NCBI RefSeq assembly: GCF_947498095.1
Contig: NZ_CANMJE010000021.1
Location: 1 to 33,474 of the forward strand
Direction: 5' to 3'
From: an uncultured Shimia sp.
GTDB lineage: Bacteria > Pseudomonadota > Alphaproteobacteria > Rhodobacterales > Rhodobacteraceae
Length of the DNA: 33,474 bases
This document shows, one piece after another, positions 24,095-31,386 of this stretch. The notes under the pieces are model-generated. The model was not told the DNA's origin, searched no databases, and saw only the letters and a program-made list of their open reading frames with translations. Numbering within the stretch: the stretch's first letter is position 1; the number at the start of each line of letters is the position of its first letter. A program made the position numbers and the translations under genes.

Positions 24095-24994
24095 TTACAA
24101 GTTGTCCCAAACCCAACTGGCAGCTTCGTTGTGCAAACGAGATTTCAAGCGTAGTTCGTGGACTTCGGAGACCACCCGGTAATCATCCGGCGCAAGTTCA
24201 ATTAACTCGCCCCTTCGCACCCAGAAGTCAGCATAGTGCAAAGGGATCAGCCCGATATGGGTTCCGGCCAGCGTCAAGTATGTCGTGGACTCGATGTTGC
24301 CTTGGGAAACATCTGCATTCTCGTCTAGCAGGCGAATATCCAGCGCCTCATCAATCGGATTGCTCAAAAAACTGTGTGCCGATATTTTGCTGTTTTGCAA
24401 CAGCGCCTTGAGGTCGTTACGGTCAGTTGCCGCGTTGCAGGGATGGTCCGGACTGCAATGCAAACCGCTGGCTTCATCATAGATGTGTTTTGCCTCCACA
24501 TCATCAGGCACGTGGTCATCCAGATCCAGACCGACAAGGGCGATGTCCAGCCGCCCCGCGCGCAACTCGGTCAGGCAATCAAGATAGTCATAAACACCGA
24601 CCCGAACGTGCAGATTGGCAAAACGCCCCTTTGCGGCCCGGATCGCGACGGTCAACGGGTTGTTCGAATCCGTGACCAAACAGTCCACAACGCCAATACG
24701 AACCAGAGCCTCGGTGTCGCGCCCGATTTCGTTCAGGCGAGTCGCATAAGAGTCCAGATGCGCCAAAAGCCGGTTGGTTTCTGTCAGAACCTGCTGCCCT
24801 TCGGAGGTAAGGGAGAAACCCTGACGTCCACGATTGCATAGACGGACGTTCAGGCGTTGCTCGAGATTGGCAATATGAGAACTGATCGCGGGCTGGCTGA
24901 TTCCAAGCTCGGTCTGAGCCTTTACAAACCCTCCTACCTCGGCCACGGCTTTGAAAACGCGCAGCAATCTCAGGTCTATGTCGGTCAGACGCAT
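24095..24994 (-). CDS. LysR-family transcriptional regulator
   Basis: This is a DNA-binding regulator, 299 aa, normal for the family. The start MRLTDIDLRLLRVF at 24994 is preceded by AGGGG; a longer in-frame extension through the intergenic region has no family resemblance. The winged helix-turn-helix covers residues 1-60 (VAEVGGFVKAQTELGISQPAISSHIANLEQRL), and the rest is the periplasmic-binding-like effector domain (from about residue 90, VRIGVVDCLV). It is transcribed divergently from the ABC importer operon, 190 bases away, the usual arrangement for a LysR protein that controls its neighbour. The effector is likely the imported compound or a product of it; its identity is unknown. Confidence 0.92.
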   Translation of the reverse strand: MRLTDIDLRLLRVFKAVAEVGGFVKAQTELGISQPAISSHIANLEQRLNVRLCNRGRQGFSLTSEGQQVLTETNRLLAHLDSYATRLNEIGRDTEALVRIGVVDCLVTDSNNPLTVAIRAAKGRFANLHVRVGVYDYLDCLTELRAGRLDIALVGLDLDDHVPDDVEAKHIYDEASGLHCSPDHPCNAATDRNDLKALLQNSKISAHSFLSNPIDEALDIRLLDENADVSQGNIESTTYLTLAGTHIGLIPLHYADFWVRRGELIELAPDDYRVVSEVHELRLKSRLHNEAASWVWDNL

Positions 24995-25184
24995 GTTGTT
25001 CCCCTGCCTTGATCCGTCTGAAAGAAAACCAAAAAAAACGATACATGTCGATTGGCTTATGAATAGATCATCAGATCGATATGGTTCCTCAGATGAGGCT
25101 TGCTTACGGTAATCGCAATCAAGAATGCCAATGGGTCGCGGCATCTCGTCGTGACGAAGCAACTCGATCAAGGGAGCCAACCTC
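24995..25184. promoter_or_regulatory. Divergent control region between the LysR gene and the ABC operon
   Basis: This 190-base spacer must hold both promoters and the regulator's binding sites. It contains the dyad CCTCA-GA-TGAGG (25087-25098) and AT-rich sequence around 25060-25080. No perfect T-N11-A LysR box was singled out, so the operator assignment is tentative. Confidence 0.4.
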
Positions 25185-26234
25185 ATGAAAATTCGAAACT
25201 CCATTACCCTTGCCGCCAGCCTGCTGACCTTCTCGGGTAGCGCTGCTTTGGCCGAAGAAATTACCGTCAGCGCTTGGGGCGGCTTTTTCGAAGAAACCCT
25301 GCGCGACGTAATCTATCCTGGGTTTACTGAAGAAACAGGCATTACTGTGCGTTCCATCGCTCAGCCCGCCGATCAGGCTTGGCTGACTCAGTTGACCAAC
25401 GCCGCCCGTGCCAAGAAGGCCCCGGCCGATCTGTCATTGGTCGCTGACGAAGTCTTTGTCCGCGGCCAATCCATTGGCCTTTGGGCGGAACTGGACGGCG
25501 GTGCCATTCCAAACACCAAAACCCTGCTGGACGGTTTCACCAAATCCAGCGAGGACGGCAAGCTGCAAGCCGTTGGAGCCCTGTCGTGGTACACCACCTT
25601 TGTCACGAACACTAACGCTGTGGCTGACGCGCCCACAACCTGGGCCGAGCTCTGGACCCGCGACTGGGATGGAAAACTGGGCCTGACATCGAACGCCAAC
25701 AGCGGTTTGATGGAAGCCACGGCTCTGACCTTCTTTGGAGGTTACGAGATCATGGAAACCCGTGAAGGGCTGGAAAAAGTCATTGCCAAAATTGCCGAGC
25801 TAAAACCTCAGGTGCAGTTGTGGTACCGCGACGAAGGCCAGTTCCAGCAAAGCCTCGAAGCCGGTGAACTGGTCGGTGGCCTATACTACCACGACGTCAC
25901 CATGCTTTCGGCCATGGATGGCCTGCCGGTTGTCTCGACTTTCCCGAAAGAGGGCGGCATCCTGGGCGACGCGTATTGGATCGTACCGCGCGACTCACAG
26001 AACGTCGAAGCCGCTGAGAAATTCATTAACTACATGATCCGCCCTGACGTTCAGGCCAAGATGGCGCGCAATCTGGGTACCGCTCCAGTGGCTAAGCGCG
26101 ACTCGATGGACCTGACGGATGAAGAGTTCGCCTCGGTTGGCAGCACGGGCGAGCCAATCCGTAGCCAGACCCACATCCACCTGCGCGAAGGTGACTGGTT
26201 GTCGGACAAGTACCTCGAGATGATCTCGCAGTAA
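25185..26234 (+). CDS. PotD/PotF-like ABC transporter substrate-binding protein
   Basis: This is the periplasmic binding component of a polyamine-type (PotD/F, AfuA-like) ABC importer, 349 aa. A signal peptide (to about residue 23, SAALAEE) precedes a mature protein starting EITVSAWGGFFEETLRDVIYPGF, the usual PotD-type opening. Other conserved parts are WTRDWDGKLGL and GDAYWIVPRDSQN. GGGAG lies upstream of the ATG. The substrate cannot be assigned: the family covers polyamines, opines and other small amines or acids. Its pairing with a DUF917 enzyme argues against a plain polyamine uptake system. It is the first gene of the operon, followed by a hairpin. Confidence 0.88.
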   Translation: MKIRNSITLAASLLTFSGSAALAEEITVSAWGGFFEETLRDVIYPGFTEETGITVRSIAQPADQAWLTQLTNAARAKKAPADLSLVADEVFVRGQSIGLWAELDGGAIPNTKTLLDGFTKSSEDGKLQAVGALSWYTTFVTNTNAVADAPTTWAELWTRDWDGKLGLTSNANSGLMEATALTFFGGYEIMETREGLEKVIAKIAELKPQVQLWYRDEGQFQQSLEAGELVGGLYYHDVTMLSAMDGLPVVSTFPKEGGILGDAYWIVPRDSQNVEAAEKFINYMIRPDVQAKMARNLGTAPVAKRDSMDLTDEEFASVGSTGEPIRSQTHIHLREGDWLSDKYLEMISQ

Positions 26235-26246
26235 CGCACACTCCCC

Positions 26247-26276
26247 GTCGGGTCGGCGCACCGCCGTCGGCCCGAC
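26247..26276 (+). promoter_or_regulatory. Hairpin after the substrate-binding protein gene
   Basis: Outer arms GTCGGG/CCCGAC enclose an inner GC-rich stem (CGGC/GCCG). There is no U-tract. It sits 12 bases after the binding-protein stop, as the analogous hairpin does after urtA, and could keep the binding-protein message more abundant than the distal genes. Confidence 0.5.
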
Positions 26277-26296
26277 ACCAACAAGGGCGCAGCACA

Positions 26297-27346
26297 ATGG
26301 CTCAGCTTTCTCTCCAGAACATTCAAAAGTCCTTTGGGTCCTTCCAGGCGCTTTCGGACGTGAGCCTCGACATCGCCTCGGGCGAGTTCATTTGCCTCCT
26401 CGGGGGGTCTGGCTGCGGCAAGACCACGCTCTTACGCATCATTGCAGGGCTGGAAGAGCAGACCTCGGGGCAAATGATGCTGGATGGTGATGATCTTTCG
26501 GCTGTTCAATGCCACAAACGCAACGTGGGTATGGTGTTCCAAAGCCTCGCCCTGTTCCCTCACCTCAATGTCGGCCAAAACATCGCCTACGGGTTAGAGG
26601 TGCGCGGTGTGGACAAGGCCAAGCGCCTGGAGCGTGCGCGTAAATTGCTGGACGTGGTGGGGCTGTCGGGCTTCTTTGACCGCCCTGTCTCGGCCCTCTC
26701 CGGTGGTCAGCGCCAGCGCGTCGCCATCGCCCGTGCACTTGCGATTGAACCCACCCTGTTCCTGATGGACGAACCCTTTAGCGCGCTGGATGCGGGCCTT
26801 CGCGAACACCTCCAGATCGAGGTGAAAAAGCTTCAGCGCAAACTGGGCGTGACGACGATATTCGTCACCCATGATCAGAACGAGGCCATGTCGATCGCCG
26901 ACCGCATCGTGATCTTGAACGAAGGCCGCATTGAACAGGCTGGCACCCCGACCGAAGTCTATGCCTGCCCGCAAACGCGGTTCGTGGCGGATTTTATGGG
27001 CACCAACAACATCTTCTCGCCCGAGTTCACTCCCGGCGGGCCAGCCCTACTGGACGGGACCCCTGTCGGCACACCAACAGGTGACCTGAAAGACTTTTCA
27101 GGCCTTTACACCATTGCCGTGCGTCCCGAATACCTGAGCCTCAAAGCCGTGACAGATCAAACCCGTGGGCTGGTTGGCACGGTGGGCTTTGTTCGCCACC
27201 TCGGCGCCTCGATCGAGACCGAGCTTAGCGTCGCGGAGCGCACGTTCGTGCACACCATGGTCTCGGATCGCGCGCCAGAGTTCGCCGTGGGCGACCGCGC
27301 CGAGATCGTCTGTGACCTCGACCATGCGTGGGTGATTCCGTCATGA
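26297..27346 (+). CDS. PotA-like ABC transporter ATP-binding protein
   Basis: This is the ATPase of the polyamine-type importer, 349 aa. Walker A is GGSGCGKT (36-43), the Q-loop glutamine is Q82 in VFQSLALFPHL, the signature LSGGQRQR begins at 134, Walker B is LFLMDEP (154-160), and VTHDQNEAMSIADR forms the H-loop region. The C-terminal 110 residues form the regulatory TOBE domain (from about FMGTNNIFSPEF). The stop overlaps the next start as ATGA, so the permease is translationally coupled to it. Confidence 0.94.
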   Translation: MAQLSLQNIQKSFGSFQALSDVSLDIASGEFICLLGGSGCGKTTLLRIIAGLEEQTSGQMMLDGDDLSAVQCHKRNVGMVFQSLALFPHLNVGQNIAYGLEVRGVDKAKRLERARKLLDVVGLSGFFDRPVSALSGGQRQRVAIARALAIEPTLFLMDEPFSALDAGLREHLQIEVKKLQRKLGVTTIFVTHDQNEAMSIADRIVILNEGRIEQAGTPTEVYACPQTRFVADFMGTNNIFSPEFTPGGPALLDGTPVGTPTGDLKDFSGLYTIAVRPEYLSLKAVTDQTRGLVGTVGFVRHLGASIETELSVAERTFVHTMVSDRAPEFAVGDRAEIVCDLDHAWVIPS

Positions 27347-28188
27347 AACGCGCGCTGGACCCCCACCTGATCGGACTGTTTCCGCTGGCGATGATGTCGG
27401 TCTTTTTCCTGGCGCCGCTGGCCTTCATGGTTGTGGTCAGCTTTTACGAACGCGACCCGCTGGGGTTCTACAACGTGGCCTTTGTCTGGGACAATTACGC
27501 CAAGTTCTTCTCGTCCTTTTACTACACCGTTTCCATGCGCTCGCTCTGGTCATCGTCGCTCGGCGCGATTGTCGTTGTACTTCTGGCCTTTCCGGCGATG
27601 TACATCATCGTCGACATGTCGCGCCGTTGGCAACTGTTCTGGGTCATCCTGTTATTATCTCTGATGTGCCTCAGCGAAGTCATCATCGGTTTCGCTTGGC
27701 TGATCCTGATGTCAGAAAGCTCGGGCATCCCCAAGTTCCTTGGCTGGATTGGCCTCTGGGAAGACCCGCGTTCGCTGTCGCCCAGCTTTGGCGCCATGCT
27801 GATCGGTTTCATCACGCTGGGGTTCTCGCTGGTCGCCCTGATGTTTTATCCGCAGATGGCCCAGCGTGACCGAAGTATCGAAGAGGCCGCGCTGACCCTT
27901 GGTACGCCCCCATTGCGCGTCTTCACCAAGGTGGTTCTGCCGAATTTCTGGTCGGCGATCATCTCGTCCGTCGTCACCATGTTCGTCTATTTCCTCGGCG
28001 TCTTTGTTATGCCCACCATGCTGGGTCGCCCACAGGACTGGAACATGACGGTGATCATCACGGACAAGGCCGTGGGTGACGCCAACATGCCGCTTGGCGC
28101 AGCCCTTTCGGTCATCATGCTGGTGTTTACCCTGATCATCATCGGCGGCCTGATGCTGGCCTCTCGCAAGAAGGGAGCCGCATCATGA
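27343..28188 (+). CDS. PotB-like ABC transporter permease
   Basis: This is an inner-membrane permease with six predicted helices, 281 aa. The start ATG 27343 overlaps the ATPase stop by 4 bases (ATGA); a GTG at 27328 is possible but would overlap further. The cytoplasmic loop EEAALTLGTPPLRVFTKVVLPNF is the EAA motif that docks on the ATPase. The arrangement and sequence fit the first of the two PotB/PotC permeases. It overlaps the second permease by 4 bases. Confidence 0.92.
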   Translation: MKRALDPHLIGLFPLAMMSVFFLAPLAFMVVVSFYERDPLGFYNVAFVWDNYAKFFSSFYYTVSMRSLWSSSLGAIVVVLLAFPAMYIIVDMSRRWQLFWVILLLSLMCLSEVIIGFAWLILMSESSGIPKFLGWIGLWEDPRSLSPSFGAMLIGFITLGFSLVALMFYPQMAQRDRSIEEAALTLGTPPLRVFTKVVLPNFWSAIISSVVTMFVYFLGVFVMPTMLGRPQDWNMTVIITDKAVGDANMPLGAALSVIMLVFTLIIIGGLMLASRKKGAAS

Positions 28189-28976
28189 GCACCCTTTTGA
28201 AACGCCTGTTTGTGACCGCCATCGCCACCGGCCTGATCCTGCCGTTCTTGATCGTTGCCGGTGTCTCGATCAGTGCCGAGAGCAACATATCCTTCCCGCC
28301 TCAGGAACTGTCAGCGCGTTGGTACACCGAACTGCTGACGCAAAGGGACTGGCTGATCCCGATCCGTAACTCGCTGGTCATTGCCGCATTTGCCGGACTC
28401 TTGGCCGTGTCCATCGCGCTAGCCGCGAACTATGTCCTGTGGCGCCTGAAATCCGGCTTTGGCAAACTGGTCTTTGCCCTGGGCGTCGGTCCCTTCATGC
28501 TGCCACCGATCATCATCGCCATGGGCGCCAGCGTCTTCTGGGCCGAGATGGGCTGGTATGGCCGAGCCGAGGCCACCGTGATCTCGCATGGGGTGTTCTT
28601 TGTCACCTTGCCGCTTGTCATCATTGCGCGCGGGTTCGCGGCCCTGTCGGGTGACGTGATCGAGGCCAGTCGCACGATGGGCGCAACCCCGTGGCAGACG
28701 TTCGTCAAGGTCATCTTCCCGCTGGTTTTGCCTTATGTCATCACCGGCTATGCCCTTGTCGCCATTATCAGCGTCAACGAATACCTGATTTCATACATGG
28801 TCTCGGGCTTTGCCGTTGAAACCCTGCCGATCCGCATCTTTAACAACCTGCGCTATGGCTACACCCCTGTCGTCGCCTCGGCTGCCATGGGCTTTGCGCT
28901 TTTGACCATCGGCGTCTTACTGGTGCTGTCGACCATCACCGATCTTCTGAAACTCCTTGGGGCGTCGCGAGACTAG
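28185..28976 (+). CDS. PotC-like ABC transporter permease
   Basis: This is the second permease of the importer, 263 aa, with about six helices. It carries the EAA loop EASRTMGATPWQTFVKVIFPLVLPYV. ATG 28185 overlaps the preceding stop by 4 bases. Near the C terminus the sequence NNLRYGYTPVVASAAMGFALLTIGVLL is typical of PotC. The gap to the DUF917 gene is only 29 bases, so the enzyme gene is very likely in the same transcript. Confidence 0.92.
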   Translation: MSTLLKRLFVTAIATGLILPFLIVAGVSISAESNISFPPQELSARWYTELLTQRDWLIPIRNSLVIAAFAGLLAVSIALAANYVLWRLKSGFGKLVFALGVGPFMLPPIIIAMGASVFWAEMGWYGRAEATVISHGVFFVTLPLVIIARGFAALSGDVIEASRTMGATPWQTFVKVIFPLVLPYVITGYALVAIISVNEYLISYMVSGFAVETLPIRIFNNLRYGYTPVVASAAMGFALLTIGVLLVLSTITDLLKLLGASRD

Positions 28977-29005
28977 GCTGCCCCCACCAACACCGGATGT
29001 GACCC

Positions 29006-30106
29006 ATGAAAAAACTTTCCCGACAGGATCTGGAAGACATTCTCCACGGCGCCGCCATCCTGGGTACCGGAGGCGGTGGCGAGTTATCCGAAGGCTTTGC
29101 CATGATCGACGACGCGCTGGCCAAGGGTAAAGAGTTCATCATGGTTGATCTGGACGAAGCCCCACAGGATGCGCTGGTTTGCACGCCTTACATGCTGGGG
29201 GCGATCTCGGCTCTGCCGGAAGAAGAAGAAAAGCTCTATGAACGCCTGCCGCGCAGCGGTGAGTCCTCTATCCTGGCCGCTTATGCACGTTTCGAGACCT
29301 ATCTGGGCCGAAAGTTTTACGGAACGATTTCCTGCGAGCTTGGTGGGTCCAATACAGCCGCGTCTTTCTATGCTGCCGCCATGGCAGGAGCATACATTAT
29401 CGATGCCGATCCAGCAGGTCGCGCGGTGCCTGAGATCACCCATTCAACCTACTACATCAACGGCCTGCCGGCCGCACCCATTGTTATGGCCAATGAGTTT
29501 GGCGAGGCGATCATCTGCGAAAACGTGATGGACGACGCCCGCGCTGAACATATCGTGCGCGCCCTCTCCATGGTCAGCCGCAATGACATCGCTGCCATCG
29601 ATCATGCGCTCGAAGTCCGCGAAATCCGCGACGCAGTCATTCCTGGCGCGATTTCACTAGCGATGCACATGGGGCAGGTCTGGCGCGAATGCCGTGCCTC
29701 TGGCGCAGACGTCGCCGAGGCTGTCGCTGTGCAGGGCAAGGGCGTCGTTGCGTTTCGCGGTACGGTTTCCGACTGCGATTGGGAAACGCGCGATGGGTTT
29801 ACTTATGGCAATGTCACAATCGCCGGTGGTGGTGCATTTGCCGGTGATGAATACAGAATCTGGCTCAAGAACGAGAACATGATCGGGCGTCTCAATGGCG
29901 CGGTTCATGCCACTATTCCCGATCTGATTTGCATGATCGACACGGAAACTAGTGCGCCGATCACCAACCCGAACTATTTCAGCGGCCAGAATGTTGCCGT
30001 TATCGTGCTACCGGCTCCTGAACCATTTACTACCCAACGGGGTCTCGAAGCATTCGGCCCTTCATACATTGGGCTTGATCAAGCTTATAAGCCTGCTGTC
30101 GCGTAA
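29006..30106 (+). CDS. DUF917 (S-methyl thiohydantoin desulfurase family) protein
   Basis: This 366-aa cytoplasmic protein belongs to the DUF917 family, of which at least one member is an S-methyl thiohydantoin desulfurase; most members lack an assigned substrate and many sit beside hydantoinase or transporter genes. The family opening LSRQDLEDILHGAAILGTGGGG is clear, with the glycine run at residues 20-25, followed by ELGGSNTAASFYAAAMAG and the DADPAGRAVPEI motif (an Asp-Pro-rich patch likely at the active site). The C-terminal domain (from about YGNVTIAGGGAFAGDEYRIWLKNENMIG) is also present. It lies 29 bases after the PotC-like gene in the same strand. The ribosome site is weak. The actual substrate is not inferable from sequence. 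Confidence 0.85.
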   Translation: MKKLSRQDLEDILHGAAILGTGGGGELSEGFAMIDDALAKGKEFIMVDLDEAPQDALVCTPYMLGAISALPEEEEKLYERLPRSGESSILAAYARFETYLGRKFYGTISCELGGSNTAASFYAAAMAGAYIIDADPAGRAVPEITHSTYYINGLPAAPIVMANEFGEAIICENVMDDARAEHIVRALSMVSRNDIAAIDHALEVREIRDAVIPGAISLAMHMGQVWRECRASGADVAEAVAVQGKGVVAFRGTVSDCDWETRDGFTYGNVTIAGGGAFAGDEYRIWLKNENMIGRLNGAVHATIPDLICMIDTETSAPITNPNYFSGQNVAVIVLPAPEPFTTQRGLEAFGPSYIGLDQAYKPAVA

Positions 30107-30500
30107 CCCATTTGTGTTTCGTCAAACTCTCGGAAATGTTGTTGTGATCTCCTTGATTTCGACTCTGAGTTGTAACTCCGCCTAGTGGAAATCATCCTTT
30201 GTGTCAGAATGTGCCTTTGTGGCCCACCGATCACGCTATGTCTGCTTCTTTTTAACCCTTCAAAGGGTTAGCTCACGCAGCGAAAGTCCGCTTTCCGCCC
30301 TTCTTTGGAAAATTCGCAAATGGTCGCGAATAATGTCGGAAAACACCGCACAGAAATTTACTAAAACCAACTCTCATAACTCTCAGCACTCTAGGCGTCT
30401 GAATGAGAAATGTTACATTTCCGTGTTACACGGGTGAAAAAAGCCCTTGCACAAGGTAAAGCGCATACCTCGTAAGTATTTGGTTTCTTTAATGAGATTT
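30107..30500. other. Non-coding interval between the DUF917 gene and tRNA-Trp
   Basis: No gene is supportable; a 78-codon frame at 30201-30437 has no homology signature and low coding quality. It holds a palindrome AACCCTTCAAAGGGTT (30256-30271) and a copy of the 26-base repeat (30279-30304). No secE remnant was found on the minus strand downstream of tRNA-Trp. Confidence 0.5.
30279..30304 (+). repeat. Intergenic repeat, GCAGCGAA/TCCGCCCTT type, copy 2
   Basis: This is the second copy of the 26-base sequence at 23849-23874, with three mismatches. It lies next to a 16-base palindrome. Confidence 0.55.
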
Positions 30501-30576
30501 TGGCAGGGGCAGCAGGGTTCGAACCCGCGACCTACGGTTTTGGAGACCGTCGCTCTACCAGCTGAGCTATACCCCT
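30501..30576 (-). tRNA. tRNA-Trp (CCA anticodon)
   Basis: This is a 76-base cloverleaf on the minus strand with the 3' CCA encoded. The acceptor stem is AGGGGTA pairing TGCCCCT (one G-T wobble), with the D-arm GCTCAGCTGGTAGAGC, and the T-arm GGGTTCGAACCC. The anticodon arm is ACGGT-CTCCAAA-ACCGT, with anticodon CCA, hence tryptophan. In most bacteria tRNA-Trp precedes secE-nusG-rplKA; here those genes are missing from its downstream side. Confidence 0.97.
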
Positions 30577-30588
30577 AAGGCCGCGTGT

Positions 30589-30617
30589 TTCCTATGCCAG
30601 CCCGTCACGGGACTCAA
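30589..30617 (-). promoter_or_regulatory. Promoter of tRNA-Trp
   Basis: Minus-strand -35 TTGAGT (30612-30617), a 17-base spacer, and -10 TAGGAA (30589-30594), 12 bases before the mature tRNA 5' end. The spacing is ideal and the location fits a monocistronic tRNA transcript. Confidence 0.6.
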
Positions 30618-30696
30618 GAGGAAAATTGCGTCTTTGCGCAGAGTTGCTCTGCTTGGCAATTGCCGCTACATCACGCGGCGCATGGGAGTATGAGTT

Positions 30697-31386
30697 TTGA
30701 GCCTTCGCAAGAAAATCGCTGACAGCCCCCGCGTGCAGGCTTTTGTCGCCCGGCGGATCGAAAAGATGGTGCGCCGCGCCTATCGGCAGTCGGACTGGCA
30801 GCGGATCGGTTTTGAACCGATGGAAGAAAGCCTGAAAGCTGGCGAGCCGGTGATCGTGGTCTTGTGGCACCAACGTCTGATGATGTCTCCTTACCTGTTC
30901 CCTACGGATCTGGGACGCATTTTCACCCTGACTTCCCGAGCGCGCGCCGGACGTATGGCAGGCCTGTTTCAAACCCGGTTTGGTATGGAAACCATCGCCA
31001 TGGAGTCCGGGAAACGTGGTGTCACCACGTCGCGAAAAATTCTTGGCAAAATCCGCCAGGGTTATTCTATCGGCATTGCCGCCGACGGGCCCAAGGGACC
31101 CGAACGGGTCTGTTCCACGGTGCCGTTGGTCTGGGCGCGGACGTCGGGCAAGCGTGTGTTTGTCGTGACCTTTTCTGCTGACAAGGTGTGCGCGTTGCCC
31201 ACTTGGGATCGCATGTGGTTGCCGCAAACGCGATCAAAAGGTGTTCTGATGTGCAAGGAATGGATAACACCGGTCCCACGCAAGATGTCCGAAAACGAAG
31301 AAGAGGTCCTGCGGCTGGACCTGCAGGGTGCGCTTGAGGCGCAGCGTCTTGAGGCGGACCAACGGGTCGGGCGGGCGCAGGACTAG
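30697..31386 (+). CDS. DUF374 lysophospholipid acyltransferase family protein
   Basis: This is a probable membrane-associated acyltransferase of the LPLAT/DUF374 group, 229 aa. The start is TTG at 30697, preceded by GGGAG at a 7-base spacing; the ATG at 30690 is in another frame and soon stops, and internal ATGs would remove conserved N-terminal sequence. Visible motifs are VLWHQR (W57, H58), the family hallmark DGPKGP (130-135), and a substrate-region block RAGRMAGLFQTRFGMETI. Members transfer acyl groups in lipid or lipid A-like metabolism; the acceptor is unknown. It converges on a methyltransferase gene with which it shares 4 bases at the stops. Confidence 0.85.
   Translation: MSLRKKIADSPRVQAFVARRIEKMVRRAYRQSDWQRIGFEPMEESLKAGEPVIVVLWHQRLMMSPYLFPTDLGRIFTLTSRARAGRMAGLFQTRFGMETIAMESGKRGVTTSRKILGKIRQGYSIGIAADGPKGPERVCSTVPLVWARTSGKRVFVVTFSADKVCALPTWDRMWLPQTRSKGVLMCKEWITPVPRKMSENEEEVLRLDLQGALEAQRLEADQRVGRAQD

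Noticed and set aside
30256..30271. Palindrome AACCCTTCAAAGGGTT as a terminator
   Set aside because: T-runs lie before rather than after the stem on the plus strand and A-runs follow on the minus strand, so it does not fit an intrinsic terminator.
30201..30437. 78-codon open frame between the DUF917 gene and tRNA-Trp
   Set aside because: No homology signature; lies across a repeat and palindrome, and ends in AT-rich sequence.
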